From an uncultured Bacilli bacterium (GTDB taxonomy: Bacteria; Bacillota_I; Bacilli_A; RF39; UBA660): a stretch of 64,000 nt of DNA. The position numbers were made by a program, and so were the translations under genes. Below, piece by piece: positions 52,444-61,573 of the stretch. How positions within the stretch are numbered: the first letter of the stretch is position 1; each line of letters starts with the position of its first letter. The DNA lies in assembly GCA_934098505.1 (NCBI GenBank), contig CAKOOR010000006.1:1-64000 (forward strand), written 5' to 3'. Under the pieces are notes generated by a model that was not told the DNA's origin, did no database searches, and worked only from the letters and a program-made list of their open reading frames with translations.

Positions 52444-52469
52444 AAGAAAGCCCCAAACTTTCTTTTTTT
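52444..52469 (+). terminator. terminator after the DUF3990 remnant
   Basis: Plus-strand stem AAGAAAG/CTTTCTT with a seven-base loop CCCCAAA and a T-run. It lies 17 bases after the remnant's last stop. Confidence 0.75.
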
Positions 52470-52586
52470 ATCCATTTAATAACAATCCAACTACTATAAT
52501 TATAAAAAAATAGTAAATAAGTTTTTTTCTTAAGACACTCTTTATATTACCCAAAATTAATACAACATCTAAAAAACTATTAAATT

Positions 52587-54482
52587 TTAATTGCTATCCT
52601 GTATTTCCATTAATTCTAACCATTTATTATTAAGTTCTTCTAACTTCTTCTTACTATCATTTATTCTAATATTTACTGTATTTAACTTATCATAATCACT
52701 ATAAACTTCTTCTAAATATAATGATTCTTCATCTTTTTTAATCAATTCTTCTAATTTTTTAATCTCTCGTTCTATTTTACTTATTTCTTTATTTAAATTA
52801 TAAGTATTAACTTTCTTTTTATTTTCTTTAGAACCTTCCTTTAATTTTATATCATTATCCTTACAATCAATATTTTTTTCTAATTTTATCTTATCTAAAT
52901 ATTCATTATAACTACAATTATATAACTTATAATCATCTTTAGTTAAAGCAAGTATCGAAGTAGCGACCTTACTAACAAAATATCTATCATGAGAAACAAA
53001 TAACACAGTTCCTGTATATTCATTTAAAATAGTTTCTAAATATTCCCTTCCTACTATATCTAAATGGTTAGTTGGTTCATCTAAAATCAAAACATTAGGT
53101 CTTGTATATAAAATCTTACATAATTGTAATCTAACTCTTTCCCCACCAGATAAAACATTTAATTTCTTTAAAACATCATCACCTTTAAATAAGAAAGAAC
53201 CTAAACTACATCTAGCCTCATATTCCGATACTTTAGGAAACTGAGTCATAAATTCTTCTAAAACCGTATTATTTTCATCCAGCATCATAAGACTCTGATC
53301 AAAATAACCAATATTAACATTATTTCCTACTGTTATAGTCCCTTGCATTTTAGGAATTAGCCCCACTATCGTTTTTAAAATGGTTGATTTTCCAAGTCCA
53401 TTCGGACCAATAATTCCAATTTTATCTCCACGTCTTACATATAAATTTAAGTTATATAAAACTTTATCATAACCTACTTTTAGATTATCTAAAATAAATA
53501 CTTCTCTACTAGGCATAACTATATTATCAATATTAGTTTTAAAGGTAATAGCCTCTATCTTATTAGGTCTTTCTAAGATATCCATTTTTTCTAGTTGATG
53601 AAGTCTGGACATCGCCAACCTCGCCTTAGAAGGTTTACATCTAAATCGTTCATATATTCTGGTTAATCGGGCTATCTCTTTTTGTTGAAACTCATAATCT
53701 TTTAAGGCTTTTTCATAATTTAATTGTTTTTGAAACTCATAATAATCATAATTACCACTATATTTAGTTAAAGTCCCATAACTTATATCATAAATAGTAT
53801 CCACGATATTATTAATAAACATTCTATCATGCGATACTACTATTATGGCTTTTTTATAGTTTTTTAAATATTCTTCTAACCACTCCACAGTATCTATATC
53901 TAAATGATTAGTAGGTTCATCTAAAAGTAAGATATCTGGTTTATTAAGTAACATCTTTATAAAAGCAATCTTAGTCTTTTGACCACCCGAAAATTCACTT
54001 AAATACTTACTCTTATCTTCCTCTTTAAAGCCAAACTTTTTAATTAATACTTCATACTCTTTTTTATAAGTATAACCACCGTTATTTTTAAATTTTTCTT
54101 CTAATGCTGTATATTCTTCCACTAACTTTATATCATTATGAGTATTCATTTCATTAACTAAGTATTCTAGTCTATCTTCCATTTTGATAATATCTATAAA
54201 AGGCTTTCTTACTTCTTCTAACATCGTATTATTATCATTTAACTCAATTTGTTTTAAATAACCAATACTGGGATTACCTTGTTTAATTACTTGAAAAGAA
54301 GTATCATCTATACCACTTTCTAACATTGAATTATCAACAATACTTCGTAAAAGAGTTGTCTTACCAGCACCGTTTTTTCCAACTATGCCAATATGACTTT
54401 TTTCATTTATCTCTAAATTAATGCTTTCTAATATTGTATCGCCATTAATACTAACAGCACCGTTTTTTATTACATATTTCAT
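52587..54482 (-). CDS. ABC-F family ATPase (YdiF/Uup-like)
   Basis: A 631-aa soluble tandem ABC protein without membrane segments. Domain 1 has GKNGAGKTT, FSGGQKTK and LLLDEPTNHLD; domain 2 has GPNGLGKST, LSGGERVRL and LILDEPTNHLD. The linker (about 240-310, basic and helical, with KPSKARLAMSRL) is the ribosome-contacting PtIM region. The C terminus is a coiled coil (about 570-630). This form acts on ribosomes, as a translation factor rather than a transporter; antibiotic protection cannot be judged from sequence. The ATG at 54482 is preferred over a GTG three codons upstream. Confidence 0.9.
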   Translation of the reverse strand: MKYVIKNGAVSINGDTILESINLEINEKSHIGIVGKNGAGKTTLLRSIVDNSMLESGIDDTSFQVIKQGNPSIGYLKQIELNDNNTMLEEVRKPFIDIIKMEDRLEYLVNEMNTHNDIKLVEEYTALEEKFKNNGGYTYKKEYEVLIKKFGFKEEDKSKYLSEFSGGQKTKIAFIKMLLNKPDILLLDEPTNHLDIDTVEWLEEYLKNYKKAIIVVSHDRMFINNIVDTIYDISYGTLTKYSGNYDYYEFQKQLNYEKALKDYEFQQKEIARLTRIYERFRCKPSKARLAMSRLHQLEKMDILERPNKIEAITFKTNIDNIVMPSREVFILDNLKVGYDKVLYNLNLYVRRGDKIGIIGPNGLGKSTILKTIVGLIPKMQGTITVGNNVNIGYFDQSLMMLDENNTVLEEFMTQFPKVSEYEARCSLGSFLFKGDDVLKKLNVLSGGERVRLQLCKILYTRPNVLILDEPTNHLDIVGREYLETILNEYTGTVLFVSHDRYFVSKVATSILALTKDDYKLYNCSYNEYLDKIKLEKNIDCKDNDIKLKEGSKENKKKVNTYNLNKEISKIEREIKKLEELIKKDEESLYLEEVYSDYDKLNTVNIRINDSKKKLEELNNKWLELMEIQDSN

Positions 54483-54570
54483 TTCTAACACATCCAGTCA
54501 TTACTAACGATTATAGCAAATTATTAAAATTTTTAATAGAATTATGCTAAAATAACATTAGGTGATACTT

Positions 54571-55632
54571 ATGACTTCTATATTTACTGATGAAGATACG
54601 ATAAAACTAATTAATTACATTATTAGTAAAATTAACTTTTATAGTAATTCTTATCTTTTAATTAATAATTTAGATTTTTTATACTACCAAGCCGATAAAT
54701 TTTTTAATATTTTTTTATACTATGACAAAACTTATCAAGACGCAAAGAAAAAAGGATTAACCAAAATTAGTAAGAACAACCATTATACCCAAATTTCTAT
54801 TGAAGAAATGTATAACCTAACTCAAGAATTTTTAAATTTTTATCACATTAACCTTAACATTTCTAACTTAGTTAAAGATAAAAAAATAATTATTAACAAT
54901 ATTAAAGAAAAATTAGAAAATAAAGAAATAACTGATGAAGAGTATAACAATTTACGTTTTAATGCTCGCTGTAACAAAGGATTAATTCACTTTAACTATT
55001 GCGGTGATATTATCGACTGTGTTGTATTTTTACATGAAATAACTCATCTTCGTAATAAACCTTTAGATAACAAAACTCATAGAACAGAAATTAATGATTT
55101 TATAACCGAAAGTATAGCCTATGCTGAAGAATTTATTTTTTTAGACTTTTTAAAAACTAAAGGATATGAAGATGATTATAATAATTATTTATGTGATATT
55201 TTCTATAATTGTCTTGTTTTCTCTGATAGAGTCTATTATGTTAATAAAATATTATATGTTTATAAAGAAAAAGGTAACATTTCTAAAGATAGTTATACTA
55301 GTATTTTTAAAAATCATAAAAATTATGAACCAGCAATTAAAGAACTTTATAAACTAATAATAAGTAAAAATTCTTATATTGAACTTATGTGGACTTTTCT
55401 AGGATATATCAGTGGTTTATATCTATACATCATGTATTTAGAAGACCATAATTATTTTCAAATTGTAGAAGAATTAAATGAGGCTATAACAAATGAAAAA
55501 TGTACTTGGCAAGATATTTTTAGAATCCTTAAAGTTAATAAACCCGAAGAATTATTTAAGATAATGTCTGAAAAAATAGATTATTTCGTAAAAAATGAAA
55601 CCTTAAAATTAAAAATGCTATCGATTGCTTAA
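54571..55632 (+). CDS. HExxH (zincin-like) protein, cytoplasmic, C terminus possibly altered
   Basis: A 353-aa protein without a signal or membrane segment. FLHEITHLRN (HExxH at 155-159) with TESIAYAEE about 25 residues later is the pattern of a zinc metallopeptidase. The rest is rich in Tyr, Asn and Lys. An AGGTGA site lies five bases before the ATG. Just at its end the sequence runs into a different frame coding for the C-terminal part of an S41 peptidase, so the last few codons (KLKMLSIA) may be a junction and the original C terminus may be lost. Confidence 0.6.
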   Translation: MTSIFTDEDTIKLINYIISKINFYSNSYLLINNLDFLYYQADKFFNIFLYYDKTYQDAKKKGLTKISKNNHYTQISIEEMYNLTQEFLNFYHINLNISNLVKDKKIIINNIKEKLENKEITDEEYNNLRFNARCNKGLIHFNYCGDIIDCVVFLHEITHLRNKPLDNKTHRTEINDFITESIAYAEEFIFLDFLKTKGYEDDYNNYLCDIFYNCLVFSDRVYYVNKILYVYKEKGNISKDSYTSIFKNHKNYEPAIKELYKLIISKNSYIELMWTFLGYISGLYLYIMYLEDHNYFQIVEELNEAITNEKCTWQDIFRILKVNKPEELFKIMSEKIDYFVKNETLKLKMLSIA

Positions 55633-56123
55633 GACAAATAAACCTAGATAACATTGATACAATTATTATTGATTTACGTGGTAACTTCGGTGGTAATGCT
55701 AGCCTAAATAAATATTTAATAGATTTTTTTAAAGAAAATGCTGATAAAAAATTATTTGCATTAACCGATTATCGTGTTTTCTCTGGTGGTCGTTACGCAT
55801 TAAGAAACCTAATTAATTTAGGTGCTGTTACTATTGGTGATGAAATATCAACACCAATTAATTGCTACGGTAACTGTTATTTAGAAAAAATCAATGAATA
55901 TTGGACATTTACTATCTCTGAGCACTATTATCATCCTATGTTAAATATAAGTTTTAAATCTAAAGAAGAATATCAAAATGGTATAACTCCTGAAATTTCA
56001 AAAGATTATATCTTCCATCCTAATATTCTGGTTAAAGAAACTATTCAAGATTTTATAAATAACAATGACCAAGTTTTACAAAAAGCCCTTGAATTAGCAG
56101 CAAAAAAGTCAAAACATATCTAA
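55599..56123 (+). pseudogene. C-terminal remnant of an S41-family peptidase
   Basis: Directly overlapping the end of the HExxH gene, but in another frame, is an open stretch of 174 codons without a start. It reads DTIIIDLRGNFGGNASLNK, the S41 (tail-specific protease) signature, then FALTDYRVFSGGRYALRNLINLGAVTIGDEIS, which covers the usual nucleophile region, and ends with KSKHI. The next ATG (55938) is far inside. The N-terminal half of the peptidase is absent, so it was probably removed by a deletion that joined it to the upstream gene. Confidence 0.75.
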
Positions 56124-56147
56124 GATTACTCCAAGATATGTTTTTTT
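56113..56147 (+). terminator. terminator after the S41 remnant
   Basis: A 9-bp perfect stem AACATATCT/AGATATGTT with a 12-base loop, followed by seven T on the plus strand. It also lies at the 3' end of the converging GDPD gene. Confidence 0.85.
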
Positions 56148-57963
56148 ATCTGAATATCTCTTCTATCCATTTTAAATATAAAAATATTAAATTACTACTC
56201 TTACTTTCAAACAATAATTTTCGGGCTAAATCCACATCATCAGTAATAATATTATCCACATTTAAATCTAACATTTTATTAATACTATCTTTATTATTAA
56301 CTGTCCAAGCATATACTTCTTTTCCATTATTATGTAAATTCTTTACTAATTCTTTACTTATAGATGATGTTTCAATACTAAAATTATCTGCCTTATCCAA
56401 CTTTAATATATCTCCATAAGCAAAACTCATTATATAACCAGTAGTAATTTTATTATCTATTTCTTTTACTTCTTCTAATACATTATACTTAGATGATGTT
56501 AATACCACTCTATCTTCTAAATGATATTTCTTAATTAATTTAATAGTATTTTCTACTAATAATCTATCTTCATAGTAAGGTTTAATTTCTACATTAAATT
56601 TAATATTATTAACAAGTCCCCAAATAAATACATCGCTTAATAATGGTACTTTAACTTCTTTATTAGAATCATCTATATTGTTTAAATTGATTTCGTGTAA
56701 TTGGTCATAAGTTAAATCATATATGTTTTTATCAACACCAGCCACTCTTTTTAAATTAGCATCATGACTGACAACGACCTTTTTATCACTCGTTAATTGA
56801 ATATCTAGCTCTATCCAATCTGCATTTTTATCCAGTGCAGAAGTAAAAGCTAAAAGGGTATTTTCAGGATAATTTAGACTATCACCACGATGAGCTGTAA
56901 TTTCAGTATTTTTTATATATTCTATATTAAAATTATATTTGTTAGTAGCAACCCCATAAGTAAATACACTTCCAGCCGCAATAGCCATAATAGCAAGTGA
57001 TACTTTAAAATGTTGCCATTTTTTAGTTGTTATAACAATCTTTTTTCGTTTATTAAAATTAATATGTTTTATATTTTCGCTATTTTTTTCTTTATGACGA
57101 TAAAACATTATACTCATTACAGCATAACTTAAAGGCATTGATAAAACTGCAAATATTATTAATGATAATGCTAAAAAAATACCAATAATAGTTATAAATA
57201 TACTACCTATAATCATTACTTTACTAAGTAATTTATAAAATAAATAAATTAAAGCTATTCCTATAAGTAGAAATATTATATATAAAGCATACACTATTCC
57301 TTGAATTGCTATTAATTTAACTAAATCCCTAAATCTACTATGCTTGCTTAAGTTTATACTTCTTTTTCTCGCTTCTTTAAAATCACAGTTTTCTAAAACA
57401 TAATAAAAGACTGCATATAACCATCTAAGTAATAATATTGTAAGTAGTCCAAATACAATCCAAAATATTCCCATAAATAATAAATTATTATTAATATAAT
57501 CCATTATAAATTCTGGTATTTTTATAGATGATACAAACCCAGATACTATTCCAATGTTTAAAAAAGGTATCAAAAAAAGAATCATAAAAGCCAGTGCTAT
57601 ATTTTTAAATTTAAATACTTCAACTGATTTTCTTACAGATATAGTTAGAACTTCTTTTATATCTATTTTTTTCTTTTGACATGAAGCATCTAATATAATT
57701 ATAATTGTACTTAAATCAAAAAAAGTATATGCCATCATAAAAAGTATCAACAATATAAGCATTAGGATTACTAAAGGATTAGTAACAAAGTTAAATAAAT
57801 TCTCAATAGTTAAATATTCATATCCAGTAATTTTCATGATTATATTAAAAAGATTTAAAAATAATGGTGCAAAAATAAGAAAACTGGTAACTTTAAAAAC
57901 TGTTTGAAAGGTAACCAATTCTTGAAAATTGTAAAATAACATATTTTTTATTTTATTTATCAT
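56146..57963 (-). CDS. membrane glycerophosphodiester phosphodiesterase
   Basis: A 605-aa protein. The N-terminal half (about 1-335) has around seven membrane segments in the pattern of the GDPD membrane domain; the C-terminal half (about 355-590) is a GDPD TIM barrel with HRGDSLNYPENTLLAF, WIELDIQLTSD, VVVSHD and FNVEIKPY, covering the catalytic histidines and acidic metal ligands. It releases glycerol 3-phosphate from deacylated lipids or lipoteichoic-type polymers outside the cell. The ATG at 57963 has GAGG at a suitable distance, better than the one four codons upstream. Confidence 0.88.
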   Translation of the reverse strand: MINKIKNMLFYNFQELVTFQTVFKVTSFLIFAPLFLNLFNIIMKITGYEYLTIENLFNFVTNPLVILMLILLILFMMAYTFFDLSTIIIILDASCQKKKIDIKEVLTISVRKSVEVFKFKNIALAFMILFLIPFLNIGIVSGFVSSIKIPEFIMDYINNNLLFMGIFWIVFGLLTILLLRWLYAVFYYVLENCDFKEARKRSINLSKHSRFRDLVKLIAIQGIVYALYIIFLLIGIALIYLFYKLLSKVMIIGSIFITIIGIFLALSLIIFAVLSMPLSYAVMSIMFYRHKEKNSENIKHINFNKRKKIVITTKKWQHFKVSLAIMAIAAGSVFTYGVATNKYNFNIEYIKNTEITAHRGDSLNYPENTLLAFTSALDKNADWIELDIQLTSDKKVVVSHDANLKRVAGVDKNIYDLTYDQLHEINLNNIDDSNKEVKVPLLSDVFIWGLVNNIKFNVEIKPYYEDRLLVENTIKLIKKYHLEDRVVLTSSKYNVLEEVKEIDNKITTGYIMSFAYGDILKLDKADNFSIETSSISKELVKNLHNNGKEVYAWTVNNKDSINKMLDLNVDNIITDDVDLARKLLFESKSSNLIFLYLKWIEEIFR

Positions 57964-58003
57964 AAACTTCCTCATAAGACTTTTTAAAGTATACCATCAA
58001 ATA

Positions 58004-58032
58004 GAAAAAAATAACACCACTTAAGTGCTATT
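58004..58032 (-). terminator. terminator of the small lipoprotein gene
   Basis: Minus-strand stem of eight pairs (58010-58017 with 58025-58032, one G-T), seven-base loop, then a T-run. It lies just after the lipoprotein stop. Confidence 0.7.
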
Positions 58033-58059
58033 TCAATATTTTCTTATGATGAATAAATT

Positions 58060-58566
58060 TTATCTAGATGGTTTAATAACCTGTTTTAATTGAAAATCAG
58101 GTTCAGATTCAGAAATATTTTTTGTTTCAAATACTAAAGAATCTTTAGTGCCATCACTATAGTAAGTAGTAATACCATTTTCTCCCTTTGAATACTCATT
58201 AATATATACTTCTTCTATCCCATTTTCATAAATTTTATGAAATTCTTCTGTATAAGTAATTTGTCCATAAACAGAACCAACAATTAACTTTTCTTCTTCA
58301 TTAGTATCTTCGCCGTATTCTTCACTATAATAATCCTCGGCTAAATGTGTTAACTGATGTTCTGCTCCTCTTGGAATTTCATAATCTAACTCCGCGTTTT
58401 TATAATTTGGTAACATATCAAGCAATTTAGTTACAGGACATAATTCCTTAGTGTGGTCTGTTTTCTTACAGCCAATTGCAAGTCCTACTGGTGTACCAAC
58501 AATAGCAGCCAAAGTAATACTAGCTGCAAATTTCTTAATACCTTCTTTATTAATTTTAATATTCAT
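58060..58566 (-). CDS. small lipoprotein, function unknown
   Basis: A 168-aa protein. The N terminus (MNIKINKEGIKKFAASITLAA) leads to the lipobox LAIGC, so it should be lipid-anchored outside the cell. The mature part is acidic with many Tyr and Glu, including EIPRGAEHQLTHLAEDYYSEEYGED, and no known domain. AAAGGGGG precedes the chosen ATG; the frame opens 12 codons earlier but without a signal-like sequence. It is monocistronic. Confidence 0.7.
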   Translation of the reverse strand: MNIKINKEGIKKFAASITLAAIVGTPVGLAIGCKKTDHTKELCPVTKLLDMLPNYKNAELDYEIPRGAEHQLTHLAEDYYSEEYGEDTNEEEKLIVGSVYGQITYTEEFHKIYENGIEEVYINEYSKGENGITTYYSDGTKDSLVFETKNISESEPDFQLKQVIKPSR

Positions 58567-58677
58567 TCTTTTTTCCCCCTTTAGGTAATTGCTATTATAC
58601 ACTTTTATTTTGTAAAATCAAGCAAAAAATTAAGGCGCTATTTTATCCGATTTTAATCACAGTGAATACTTTGTTGC

Positions 58678-59115
58678 TTAAATAGTTTCAATATTTTCTA
58701 AATACCTAATGGCATTTATATATTTTATGGCTCTTTTTCTATCTTCATCAGTTATTTCATCTAATCTGGTTAAATCGCTATTATGTTCTAAATCTTTTAG
58801 TTTCACTTTAGTAGCAAGTTTATTAGTTTTAATTCTTTTAATATATTCTACATAATCATCATTTTCATTTTTAGTTAATATTTTTAAAGCTACCATTACT
58901 TCTTCACTAAAATATTGACTTAGATAATCAATAGTAATATCACTATCTTCAACTACATCGTGTAATAAAGCAACTATACAAGAAGCCTCAGTATCCATTT
59001 GTTCTGCTATATGAATTGGATGAAATATGTAAGGAACACCGGCCTTGTCTTCTTGCCCTTCATGAGCCCTATAAGCTATTTTACTTGCTAACCTAGTTAA
59101 CTTTGTATTAATCAT
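58678..59115 (-). CDS. HD-domain alarmone hydrolase-like protein (MESH1/SAH type)
   Basis: A 145-aa single HD domain similar to the hydrolase part of RelA/SpoT. AYRAHEGQEDKAGVPYIFHPIHIAE and ALLHDVVEDSD hold the metal-binding His and HD residues, and KLKDLEHNSDLTRL the substrate-side block. No synthetase or regulatory domain is attached, the pattern of small alarmone hydrolases that degrade (p)ppGpp; activity on other nucleotides is possible. AGGAG lies nine bases before the ATG. It is downstream of, but not tightly linked to, the hybrid kinase. Confidence 0.82.
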   Translation of the reverse strand: MINTKLTRLASKIAYRAHEGQEDKAGVPYIFHPIHIAEQMDTEASCIVALLHDVVEDSDITIDYLSQYFSEEVMVALKILTKNENDDYVEYIKRIKTNKLATKVKLKDLEHNSDLTRLDEITDEDRKRAIKYINAIRYLENIETI

Positions 59116-59149
59116 AAACAATATCTCCTAAACTTCTACTTAAATTTTA

Positions 59150-59190
59150 TCAAAAATAAAAAGTAAGTAAATACTATTTTAAGTACTTAC
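59150..59190 (-). terminator. terminator of the hybrid kinase gene
   Basis: A 7-bp stem (GTAAGTA/TACTTAC) includes the last codons and the stop of the gene and is followed by CTTTTTATTTT on the minus strand. Confidence 0.65.
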
Positions 59191-61486
59191 CTACTATTTG
59201 TATTACTCTATTAAATTCTTTTTCTAATTCTTTAAAATTATTAGTTACATATTCAGTATCATTTTCTTTACTTTTTAACTCATGATTCAAGGATACTTCT
59301 GCTAACTTTTCCATGCCAAAATATCTAGCATCACTCTTTAGAGAATGAACTTCTACACTATAATTTGGCATATCTTTATTATCTAATAATTCTTTTATTT
59401 TCTTAAATTTATTTAAAGAATCTTTATACCAATCACTTAACATCTCTTTATAAGTTGTTATATCTCCAAATAACTCTACCCCTTTATTATAGTCAATTCC
59501 GTTATCTAGCAAATACCTTTCATCATATGTTTTATCATCATCACCAACATTATTTTTATTGTTTTTCTTTGTATTTTTATCCAATTTTCTATTCACTTTT
59601 TTGGCTTTAGAATTATCTTTTTTATTATTTTCTAATTCTTCAAATACTTTATCTAATTTAAGTTTTATTTGATCTTTACTAAATGGCTTAGATATATAAC
59701 TAGTAAATCCTTCTTCTTTATATTTTTCTTCTGCTCCCACAATGGCATCTGCCGTTAAGGCTATAACTGGAGTATTAAAACCCTCTATATCTTTTAAATT
59801 TTTAAGAGCAGTTTCTCCACTCATCACCGGCATCATTATATCCATTAAAATAATATCATAAGTATTACCATCTTTAATTTTATTAACACATACTAACCCA
59901 TTTTCGGCATCATCAATTTCTTTAAAATGTAAAGGTTCTAAGGCTCTTCTGGCTACTTTAATATTTAATTTGTTATCATCAACTACCAAAATTTTCTTTT
60001 TACTATAGTCAATATTATTTTTACTTAAATCTAATATCAATTCGGCTGTATTATTTAATTCTTCTTTAGTTAAAGGTTTACTCATCATACCTATTCTTTG
60101 AGGAACATTTACCATAAACATCGAACCTTTACCAAAAGTTGATTCTACATTGATTTTGCCACCCATTAATTCAACTAGTTTTTTCGTGATAGCAAGACCA
60201 AGACCAGTACCTTCAACCGTGGTATTTCTTTCAGCATCTAATCTATCAAACTTATTAAATAATCTACTAATATTTTCTGCTTTTATACCTTTTCCGGTAT
60301 CTTTACAAGTAATATATAAATTACAAATATCATCTTTATTTATACATTTTACACTTAGTTCAATCTTACCTTTATCAGTATATTTAATAGCATTCGATAA
60401 CAAATTATTAACTATTTCTTTAATATGACCTTTATCCCCAATTAATTCATAAGGAATATCTTTTGCGATATCAACAGTTAATTCTATTGGTTTTTCTCCT
60501 ATTCTTACTGAGTCTATTCTTGCTAAGGTTTCTATCTCTTCTTTAAAGTTATAAGGCACCTCAATAATTTCCATTTTATCTGATTCAATCTTATTAATAT
60601 CCATGATATTACCAACTATTTCAAGCAAAGTGTTAGAAGCATTAACGATATCTCCTAAATCTTCTTGCATATCTTTTGGACAATTACCTCGTTCTTTAAT
60701 ATCATTAGAAAGACCTACTATCGCATTTAAAGGTGTTCTAATCTCATGTGACATACTAGATAGAAAATCCGACTTAGCCCTGTTTGCTTTTTCGGCCTCA
60801 TTTTTAGCCAGTTCTAACTGATTAACCATTTTTAAATCAGGATTTTCGATGGTAAAATACATTATTACACAAATAAAAGTTTCTACATATGTCATCATTA
60901 AAATTTCTGGGTGTGATGATTGAATAAGTATAGCAATTGAGCCAATTATCAAAAACAAATATACAGGGATTAATTTTTTAGTTTTTAATTTTCTATAATT
61001 TAATATTAAACATACTAAAACCACTATTATAGCTACAAAAGAAATTATATAAGAAAAACTAACACAAGGACCACAAGTATATCTAGTCCTAAAATCATCT
61101 TTAATAACTGATTGAATTGGCAAAACTGTCAAAAAAATTGCTACCAATAGATAATATAAAGCAAATAATTTAATTCTTCCTTTTCTTACTTCTAGCCCTC
61201 TAGGTCTGGTTACACTAAAAACATAATAAGCAAATGTTGATATCCATACGATTATATACATTAAATAAGATTTATAAATAAAATTACTTATGTGAGGATG
61301 TTTAAAATATATTATCGAAGCCACTGTACACATTATTTCTATAAGTAACCCTAAAAAATTAGATACAATAAGTACTCCAAATATTTTTGTTTCCTTTGTA
61401 TTAATGTGTTCTTTAGCAAAATATAATATTAGCATTAAAAAGCTAAACGGTAATGCCAACATTGGGAAATAAACACCACTTTGCAT
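59174..61486 (-). CDS. hybrid sensor histidine kinase with receiver and Hpt domains
   Basis: A 770-aa phosphorelay protein. About seven membrane segments fill residues 8-212. Then come a dimerisation domain with phosphorylated His247 (SHEIRTPLN), an ATPase domain (N box NNLLSNAIKYT near 360-370, G boxes DTGKG and GTGLGLAI), a receiver with Asp549 (ILMDIMMPVMSG), an Asn/Lys-rich linker (about 620-652) and a C-terminal Hpt domain with His714 (VHSLKSDARYFG). All key residues for H-D-H relay are present. No response regulator with an output domain is adjacent, so its target is unknown. Nearby Spo0A cannot be a normal target because it lacks its aspartate. Confidence 0.93.
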   Translation of the reverse strand: MQSGVYFPMLALPFSFLMLILYFAKEHINTKETKIFGVLIVSNFLGLLIEIMCTVASIIYFKHPHISNFIYKSYLMYIIVWISTFAYYVFSVTRPRGLEVRKGRIKLFALYYLLVAIFLTVLPIQSVIKDDFRTRYTCGPCVSFSYIISFVAIIVVLVCLILNYRKLKTKKLIPVYLFLIIGSIAILIQSSHPEILMMTYVETFICVIMYFTIENPDLKMVNQLELAKNEAEKANRAKSDFLSSMSHEIRTPLNAIVGLSNDIKERGNCPKDMQEDLGDIVNASNTLLEIVGNIMDINKIESDKMEIIEVPYNFKEEIETLARIDSVRIGEKPIELTVDIAKDIPYELIGDKGHIKEIVNNLLSNAIKYTDKGKIELSVKCINKDDICNLYITCKDTGKGIKAENISRLFNKFDRLDAERNTTVEGTGLGLAITKKLVELMGGKINVESTFGKGSMFMVNVPQRIGMMSKPLTKEELNNTAELILDLSKNNIDYSKKKILVVDDNKLNIKVARRALEPLHFKEIDDAENGLVCVNKIKDGNTYDIILMDIMMPVMSGETALKNLKDIEGFNTPVIALTADAIVGAEEKYKEEGFTSYISKPFSKDQIKLKLDKVFEELENNKKDNSKAKKVNRKLDKNTKKNNKNNVGDDDKTYDERYLLDNGIDYNKGVELFGDITTYKEMLSDWYKDSLNKFKKIKELLDNKDMPNYSVEVHSLKSDARYFGMEKLAEVSLNHELKSKENDTEYVTNNFKELEKEFNRVIQIVGKYLK

Positions 61487-61539
61487 ATTATCAACTCCTA
61501 TCTTACAAGATTAATTATATCAAATAAGTCTATGAATAT

Positions 61540-61573
61540 AAATAAAGAACCTGCATTTTATTTTGCAAGTTCT
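61540..61573 (-). terminator. terminator of the AMP-forming ligase gene
   Basis: Minus-strand stem AGAACTTGCA/TGCAGGTTCT (one G-T), eight-base loop, then TTATTT. The loop contains the stop codon of the gene. Confidence 0.75.

Noticed and set aside
55166..55357. Second-frame open reading frame inside the HExxH gene
   Set aside because: It overlaps the longer gene, has no ribosome site and no recognisable sequence.
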